DNA from: Bacteroidota bacterium
Lineage (GTDB): Bacteria; Bacteroidota; Bacteroidia; B-17B0; Aurantibacillaceae
Length of the DNA stretch: 25,573 nt
Assembly (NCBI GenBank): GCA_025359355.1
Contig: JANYGR010000305.1
Coordinates: 1 to 25,573 of the forward strand
Direction: 5' to 3'
Below the pieces are notes generated by a model, which was not told where the DNA came from, made no database searches, and worked only from the letters and a program-made list of their open reading frames with translations. Made by a program: the position numbers and the translations under genes. Below are positions 20,703-25,573 of this stretch, one piece after another (position 1 is the first letter of the stretch; every line of letters begins with the position of its first letter).

Positions 20703-23700
20703 TTAATTTAACTTTTCTATTGAAATTAGTGTAGAGACAAGTTCATCGACTTCAACAGAATTTGCCGTGGCAGAGGACAAATTGGTAACCACTTGTAAAT
20801 CGCCCGTTAAAGTTTCGGCGCAAATATAGTTCAAATTATTTTGAATGGCAGTATCTAATGCATCATTTTGCTGAATTTTTACCAAAATCTTGTCAGTTAG
20901 GTCTAAACCGCCCTCTTTACGCATGTTTTGGATGCGATTGACTAATTCCCGGGCTAATCCTTCTTCGCGTAAAGAATCACTTAATATAACGTCTAACGCA
21001 ACGGTTATTTGCCCGCTATTAGCTACTTTCCAGCCTGGTATGTCAATAGGAATGATTTCTACATCTTCGGTTTCCAGGGTAATCACTTCGCCTTCGATAT
21101 TCATATCAAATTTCCCTGATTTTTCAATTTCCTTGATAATTTGGGCTCTATGATCGTTGGCAAAAGCCTGAACGGTTTTCATGTGTTTACCACATTTTTT
21201 ACCTAAGGTTTTGAAATTCAGTTTTAAATTTTTAACGATGTTAACTTGTCCTTCGGTTACAAATTCTAATTCCTTCACATTTACTTCAGCCAAGATAATG
21301 TCTTTTACTGCTTCAATGTGTTTTTGATAGTCGGCATCCAAAATAGGAATCTGAATTTTTTGTAAGGGCTGACGAACTTTTAAATTTTCTTTTTTACGAA
21401 TAGATAAAATCATAGAAGAAATTTTTTGAGCCATCTCCATACGCTTTTCTAAATCGCTATCTATCAATGATAACGTAGCTTTTGGGTAATTGGTTAAGTG
21501 TACCGAATCCGCTTGGTCGCTGAGCGGAGTCGAAGCGCCAACTGTTTGTAAGTTCTGATATAACCAGTCTGCAAAAAATGGTGCAATTGGACTCATTAAT
21601 TGAGATAATACGCTTAAGCATTCATGTAAGGTTTCGTAAGCTGCTTTTTTATCATCGCTCATTTCGCCTTTCCAAAAACGACGACGAGATAAACGAATGT
21701 ACCAGTTACTTAAATGTTCATCAACAAACTCTTCGATATAACGAGCGGCTTTGTGAGGCTCGTAGTCTTCGTATTGAGCGGTTACATCATTAATCAAAGA
21801 ATTTAGTTTTGATAAGATCCAACGATCTAATTCAGAACGGTTACTAACGTTTACCAGATTATTTTTATCTACATTGAAATTATCAACGTTTGCATACAAA
21901 GCAAAAAAACCATAAGTGTTATACAAGGTTCCGAATAACTTACGTTGAACTTCTGTAATGCCTTCTAAATCAAATTTTAAATTATCCCAAGGTGCGGCAT
22001 TAGCTACCATATACCAACGAGTAGCGTCAGCACCATATTTATCAATAGTTTCGAAAGGATCAATTACATTACCCAAACGCTTACTCATTTTCACGCCATT
22101 TTTGTCGAGCACCAAACCGTTAGATACGACATTTTTGTATGCAATAGAATCGAAATTCATAGCAGCAATGGCGTGTAAAGTAAAGAACCAACCACGCGTT
22201 TGATCCACACCTTCGGCAATAAAATCGGCAGGATAATATTTTCTATCGTCAATAAGTTCTTTGTTTTCAAATGGGTAATGTACCTGCGCATAAGGCATAG
22301 CACCCGAATCGAACCATACATCAATTAAATCAGGTTCGCGAAATAATTTTTTACCGTTCTTTTCTAAAACAATGTTATCAGCATAAGGCTTATGTAAATC
22401 AAAGCTGTCGTAGTTTTCTTTAGAAAAATTATTTGGAATAAATTTCTCTAAAGGATTTTCTGTCATGTAGCCTTTAGTAACCGCATTTGCAATGTGATTT
22501 TTCAATTCTTCGGCGCTACCAATCACAATTTGTTCAGTGCCATCTTCGCTTGTCCAGATAGGAATAGGAATGCCCCAAAAACGAGAACGAGATAAATTCC
22601 AATCATTTAAATTTTCGAGCCAATTACCAAAACGCCCAGTACCAGTAGCTTCTGGCTTCCAGTTAATGGTTTTGTTAAGAGCAATCATTTTATCTTTAGC
22701 GGCCGTTGATTTGATAAACCAAGAATCTAATGGATAATACAAAACAGGTTTATCGGTTCGCCAACAGTGTGGGTAGCTATGTTCGTAGGTTTCTTTTTTA
22801 AAGAGTTTACCTTCTTCTTGTAGTTTTAAAACAATGCGTTCGTCCACACTTAAGTAATTTTTCAACTCCTTAATTTTATGGTTCGCTTCTAAAATTTGTT
22901 TTTGTTTTTCAAATTCTATTTGCTTCTCATCATCCGTATGATAAGCTTCTTTCACGTATTCTTCGCCATACAAAAAGACACCGTCTTGCACTTCAGGCAC
23001 AAAGCGCCCGCGTTTATCAACTAAGGTTAAAGAGTCGATGCCATTTTGTTTAGCTACTCTAAAGTCATCCGCACCAAAGCTTGGCGCAATATGTACGATA
23101 CCTGTACCATCAGTCGTAGTCACAAAATCACCAACAATAACTTCAAAGGCTTTGCCTTCTGGTTTTACAAAGGGTAATAGTTGTTCGTACTGAATGCCAA
23201 CTAAATCAGAGCCTTTACAATGCCCAACTATTTTAAAAGGAATGTTTTTATCGCCAACTTTATAATCTTCAAATTTTAAATCAGTATGTTTTTCAGAAAA
23301 ATATTTATTTACTAAATCCTTTGCCAATATAACGGTTTGTTGCTTTCCATCAAATGGATTAAAAGATTCTACAAACACATAATCAATGTCTTTTCCTACT
23401 GCTAAAGCGGTGTTTGAAGGTAATGTCCAAGGGGTTGTTGTCCAAGCTAGAAAGTATATTTCAGATTTCAAATTTGGAACCTGTAATTTGGAATCTGTAA
23501 TCTTAAATTGCACTGTTGCCGTTCTATCTTTCACATCGCGATAACAACCAGGTTGGTTTAATTCGTGAGATGACAAGCCTGTACCCGCTGCTGGTGAGTA
23601 GGGCTGAATAGTGAAGCCTTTGTATAATAAATCTTTGTTTGATAAGTTTTTTAATAACCACCATACACTTTCAATGTATTTATTATCGTAAGTAATGTAA

Positions 23701-24158
23701 GGGTCGCTCATGTCAACCCAATAGCCCATTTGCGAAGTAATGTTTTCCCACTTATCGGTGTATTTCATTACTTCTTTACGGCAAGCTTTATTATAATCTT
23801 CTACCGAAATAAATTTTTTGCTATTCGGATTTCCGATATCTTCTTTCGTAATTCCTAATGATTTTTCTACACCTAATTCTATTGGTAAGCCGTGAGTGTC
23901 CCAGCCAGCCTTACGTTTTACTTGAAAGCCTTGTAGGGTTTTGTACCTGCAAAAAATATCTTTAATGGTTCGTCCCATCACGTGATGGATGCCCGGCATG
24001 CCATTGGCACTTGGTGGACCTTCGTAAAAAACCCATGGTGTAGCACCTTCGCGAGTAGAAATAGATTTATTGAAGGTGTCTTTTTCTTTCCAATAATTTA
24101 AAATGTCTTTACTGATTTGCGATAAATTCAGTTGGGAGTATGTAGGGTATTTTTTCAT
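20703..24158 (-). CDS. ileS: Isoleucyl-tRNA synthetase
   Basis: 1151 residues, a class I synthetase that charges tRNA-Ile. The HIGH-type motif is HHVMG (58-62) in GPPSANGMPGIHHVMG, and KMSKR is at 690-694. GWDTHGLPIELGVEKSLGI and the long C-terminal domain fit the second IleRS type (IleS2, eukaryote-like), which is often naturally mupirocin-tolerant; that link is inferred. The editing domain is present (LAWTTTPWTLPSNTALAVG, TTDGTGIVHIAPSFGADD). Two repeat-derived stretches are read in frame: residues ~220-229 (14-bp tandem duplication) and ~874-883 (REP-like, STPLSDQAD). The DksA-like gene follows at 15 bases. Its leader holds a 9-mer array; its own promoter is predicted at 24249-24280. Confidence 0.97.
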   Translation of the reverse strand: MKKYPTYSQLNLSQISKDILNYWKEKDTFNKSISTREGATPWVFYEGPPSANGMPGIHHVMGRTIKDIFCRYKTLQGFQVKRKAGWDTHGLPIELGVEKSLGITKEDIGNPNSKKFISVEDYNKACRKEVMKYTDKWENITSQMGYWVDMSDPYITYDNKYIESVWWLLKNLSNKDLLYKGFTIQPYSPAAGTGLSSHELNQPGCYRDVKDRTATVQFKITDSKLQVPNLKSEIYFLAWTTTPWTLPSNTALAVGKDIDYVFVESFNPFDGKQQTVILAKDLVNKYFSEKHTDLKFEDYKVGDKNIPFKIVGHCKGSDLVGIQYEQLLPFVKPEGKAFEVIVGDFVTTTDGTGIVHIAPSFGADDFRVAKQNGIDSLTLVDKRGRFVPEVQDGVFLYGEEYVKEAYHTDDEKQIEFEKQKQILEANHKIKELKNYLSVDERIVLKLQEEGKLFKKETYEHSYPHCWRTDKPVLYYPLDSWFIKSTAAKDKMIALNKTINWKPEATGTGRFGNWLENLNDWNLSRSRFWGIPIPIWTSEDGTEQIVIGSAEELKNHIANAVTKGYMTENPLEKFIPNNFSKENYDSFDLHKPYADNIVLEKNGKKLFREPDLIDVWFDSGAMPYAQVHYPFENKELIDDRKYYPADFIAEGVDQTRGWFFTLHAIAAMNFDSIAYKNVVSNGLVLDKNGVKMSKRLGNVIDPFETIDKYGADATRWYMVANAAPWDNLKFDLEGITEVQRKLFGTLYNTYGFFALYANVDNFNVDKNNLVNVSNRSELDRWILSKLNSLINDVTAQYEDYEPHKAARYIEEFVDEHLSNWYIRLSRRRFWKGEMSDDKKAAYETLHECLSVLSQLMSPIAPFFADWLYQNLQTVGASTPLSDQADSVHLTNYPKATLSLIDSDLEKRMEMAQKISSMILSIRKKENLKVRQPLQKIQIPILDADYQKHIEAVKDIILAEVNVKELEFVTEGQVNIVKNLKLNFKTLGKKCGKHMKTVQAFANDHRAQIIKEIEKSGKFDMNIEGEVITLETEDVEIIPIDIPGWKVANSGQITVALDVILSDSLREEGLARELVNRIQNMRKEGGLDLTDKILVKIQQNDALDTAIQNNLNYICAETLTGDLQVVTNLSSATANSVEVDELVSTLISIEKLN
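21510..21537. repeat. REP-like repeat inside ileS
   Basis: Inverted arms CGCTT (21510-21514) and AAGCG (21533-21537) enclose CTGAGCGGAGTCGAA (21520-21534), the same core as at 17132-17146 but with one base changed and on the opposite strand. It encodes part of the linker STPLSDQAD in the C-terminal region. Confidence 0.75.
23474..23501. repeat. 14-bp tandem duplication inside ileS
   Basis: TTGGAACCTGTAAT (23474-23487) and TTGGAATCTGTAAT (23488-23501) differ at one base. The flanking TCAGATTTCAAATTT (23461-23475) has the same low-complexity character. It codes for a loop, TDSKLQVPNLK, just before the conserved LAWTTTPWTLPSN. Confidence 0.85.
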
Positions 24159-24173
24159 TTTATTCTTTAAATT

Positions 24174-24217
24174 AACCTCAAAGTGCGCTGAGTTTTTTCG
24201 CAGAGAACGCTAAGAGG
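24174..24217 (-). repeat. Degenerate 9-mer array in the ileS leader
   Basis: On the minus strand the leader reads CTTAGCGTT, CTCTGCGAA, a short A-run, CTCAGCGCA, CTTTGAGGT: four variants of CTYWGCGnn. It lies between the predicted promoter and the ATG and would be transcribed. No T-box elements were recognised. Confidence 0.6.
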
Positions 24218-24248
24218 CTTACTGTGTTATGTGTTGAATTAAGGGAAG

Positions 24249-24280
24249 CGAATTTACAAAAAAAAGTGATTGATGGCAAA
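24249..24280 (-). promoter_or_regulatory. Predicted ileS promoter
   Basis: On the minus strand: TTTG (24280-24277), 20-base spacer, TAAATTCG (24256-24249), close to the Bacteroidota TTTG-N~20-TAnnTTTG pattern. It would give a leader of roughly 85 bases. Confidence 0.55.
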
Positions 24281-24320
24281 GAATATTGACCTGCAATTAA
24301 AGGAATTAAGAGTTTTATAG

Positions 24321-24328
24321 TAACTTTA
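24321..24328 (+). promoter_or_regulatory. Possible -7 box of the phosphatase gene
   Basis: TAACTTTA matches TAnnTTTG except at the last base and stands 26 bases before the ATG. No TTG is found at the -33 distance. Confidence 0.35.
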
Positions 24329-24354
24329 ACGCAAGATATACAAGCTCGTCAAAC

Positions 24355-25573
24355 ATGAGGTCTGTTTTAAGCGCAGGTAAACGCAAATTATTTAAAAACT
24401 CTAAAACTACTAAACGCATCGTATTAGTGGTTTTTAGTGCTATTTTAGTATTAGCCTGTTATTCTGTTGTGTCATCTTATTTTATGTATTGCGAGCAATC
24501 GCTTAATCGTTTAGATGCTATTGCAAAAACATTGTCCGTTCAAATTGATGGGAATAATCATAAATTATTGACAAATACTTATAAAGTAAAAGGAGAAATA
24601 AAAACGAATCAAGAAAACGCACTGTATTACTCTATTCAAAGGCAATTGAAAGAAGTTCAGTCAAAAAACAATTTGAAGTCAGAAATATCAACCTTAATTT
24701 ACATCGATAGTCTAAAGCAATTTTTTTATGTTGTTAATTCGTCAGATAAGCCTTATTATTTGGATGTTTATTCTCAAAATCACGACGCATTTTTAAAAGA
24801 TTATCAAATTGGCGGAATGTTACCCCAATACAGGGACGAATATGGTACGTGGTTAACGGCAATTAGCCCAATTAGAGATAATACAGGAAAGGTAGTCGCT
24901 ATTGTAGAAGTTGATGAGCGCTATGATGATTTCATAGATGTGATTGATGGAGAATTATACGGAAAGATTGCAATTGCGTTATTCATATTTACGGTTGTTG
25001 CTTTTGTATTACTGCGGTATTTACGCCAGATATTACTGGGAGAAGAAGCCGTTAAAAAAGAATTAGCAAACTCTTATGAAATCATTAATCAACATAATGA
25101 AGATATGCTGAACAGCATTAATTATGCGAAAAAAATTCAGACAGCGATTCTTCCACCCACTGAATTGATACAAAAAAATATTCCCCAATCTTTTATTTTT
25201 TACAACCCGAAGGATATTGTGAGTGGCGATTTTTATTTTTTTAAAGAATTAATTCCTGAAAAAAAATATGTTATTGCTGTCTGCGATTGCACAGGACATG
25301 GTGTTCCTGGCGCTTTAATGAGTATGATTGGTAATAATTTTTTAGAGCAAATTATTGATGATGAGTGTTTTTCGCCCGCTGAAATTTTAACTAAATTAAA
25401 TCGGTCGGTTATATATACCTTGAAACAAGATGCCATGCAAAGCGAAAGCCGTGATGGGATGGATGTGTCGCTTTGTATGATTGATATAGAAAAGCAAACA
25501 CTGACGTTTGCAGGCGCTAATAGGCCATTATACATAGTAGATGCGGATGGTAGTTTTTTAGAAATAAAAGGTG
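24355..25573 (+). CDS. Membrane-bound SpoIIE/PP2C-type serine phosphatase, 3' partial
   Basis: Read directly from the ATG at 24355, open to the window end: 406 codons with no stop. A helix at ~22-44 (IVLVVFSAILVLACYSVVSS) and another at ~205-222 (IAIALFIFTVVAFVLL) enclose an extracytoplasmic sensor region of ~160 residues that looks like a Cache-type domain. After a linker with the signature NSINYAKKIQTAILPP, the phosphatase domain begins with PKDIVSGDFYFF (D292), AVCDCTGHGVPGALMSMIGNNFL (D311, G314-H315-G316) and DGMDVSLCMID (D370). These are PP2C/SpoIIE metal-binding positions. It would dephosphorylate a serine/threonine protein in response to an outside signal; the partner is unknown. The end of the domain lies outside the window. 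Confidence 0.93.
   Translation, partial: MRSVLSAGKRKLFKNSKTTKRIVLVVFSAILVLACYSVVSSYFMYCEQSLNRLDAIAKTLSVQIDGNNHKLLTNTYKVKGEIKTNQENALYYSIQRQLKEVQSKNNLKSEISTLIYIDSLKQFFYVVNSSDKPYYLDVYSQNHDAFLKDYQIGGMLPQYRDEYGTWLTAISPIRDNTGKVVAIVEVDERYDDFIDVIDGELYGKIAIALFIFTVVAFVLLRYLRQILLGEEAVKKELANSYEIINQHNEDMLNSINYAKKIQTAILPPTELIQKNIPQSFIFYNPKDIVSGDFYFFKELIPEKKYVIAVCDCTGHGVPGALMSMIGNNFLEQIIDDECFSPAEILTKLNRSVIYTLKQDAMQSESRDGMDVSLCMIDIEKQTLTFAGANRPLYIVDADGSFLEIKG

Noticed and set aside
20260..20706. 148-residue plus-strand ORF rich in Phe, Gly and Ala
   Set aside because: It is the antisense of the Lys/Pro/Ala repeats of the DksA-like gene and overlaps no independent signal.
23461..23501. CRISPR-like repeat
   Set aside because: Only two adjacent 14-base units with no spacer, inside a coding sequence.
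24159..24248. T-box riboswitch in the ileS leader
   Set aside because: No T-box consensus or antiterminator-like structure was found, only the 9-mer array.
25233..25535. 100-residue minus-strand ORF
   Set aside because: Antisense shadow of the SpoIIE-type phosphatase, whose conserved motifs lie on the plus strand.

Overview
The window looks like a chromosomal segment of a low-GC member of the Bacteroidota. The evidence is strong AT bias, type IX secretion signals (a type A and a type B C-terminal sorting domain plus a PorT/SprT-like protein), promoter-like TAnnTTTG -7 boxes, A-rich rather than Shine-Dalgarno start contexts, an ileS - DksA-like - lspA cluster, and palindromic interspersed repeats of a kind I associate with this phylum. 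Genus cannot be told. I saw no rRNA, tRNA, CRISPR array, insertion sequence or phage gene. Both ends cut genes: a RimK-like ligase on the left, and a SpoIIE-type phosphatase with no stop codon before the right end.

Layout. 2-1770: rimK-like ATP-grasp ligase overlapping an aspartoacylase/succinylglutamate desuccinylase-like hydrolase, then a terminator. 1942-4464: a large secreted Ig/PKD protein with a type B sorting domain. 4555-5964: thyA and frr. 6006-7016 (minus): two small exported proteins, the second bracketed by two copies of a palindromic repeat. 7194-9335 (minus): recG, with a structured repeat between 29-bp direct repeats just upstream. 9758-10429: a probable outer-membrane protein. 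10482-11960: divergent hxlR / nitroreductase-doxX unit with a 30-bp operator-like inverted repeat. 12133-14944: three exported proteins (four CHRD domains with a type A tail; a lipoprotein with a CX4CH motif; a Trp-rich protein with an Asp-box). 15035-16223: an ECF sigma factor overlapping a cupin-type putative anti-sigma factor. 16235-24158 (minus): ileS, a DksA-like protein with a histone-H1-like tail, lspA, a PorT-like gene and an FAD-dependent dehydrogenase. 24355-end: the SpoIIE-type phosphatase.

How the genes fit together. LspA matures lipoproteins such as the CX4CH protein. PorT belongs to the machinery that would export the two proteins with sorting tails. The HxlR-nitroreductase-DoxX set resembles the quinone/electrophile-responsive regulons of Firmicutes, with Cys15 and Cys108 of the regulator as likely sensors. 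The ECF/cupin pair looks like a soluble cytoplasmic signalling module.

The most unusual signal is the density of short interspersed repeats: a palindrome pair around the MORN gene, a nested inverted element between direct repeats next to recG, one repeat core read in frame in opposite orientations inside the FAD dehydrogenase and ileS, a 14-bp tandem duplication in ileS, and a degenerate 9-mer array in the ileS leader. Other points of interest are the Trp-rich protein, the cupin anti-sigma candidate without a zinc motif, and a promoter box lying inside the terminator before lspA.
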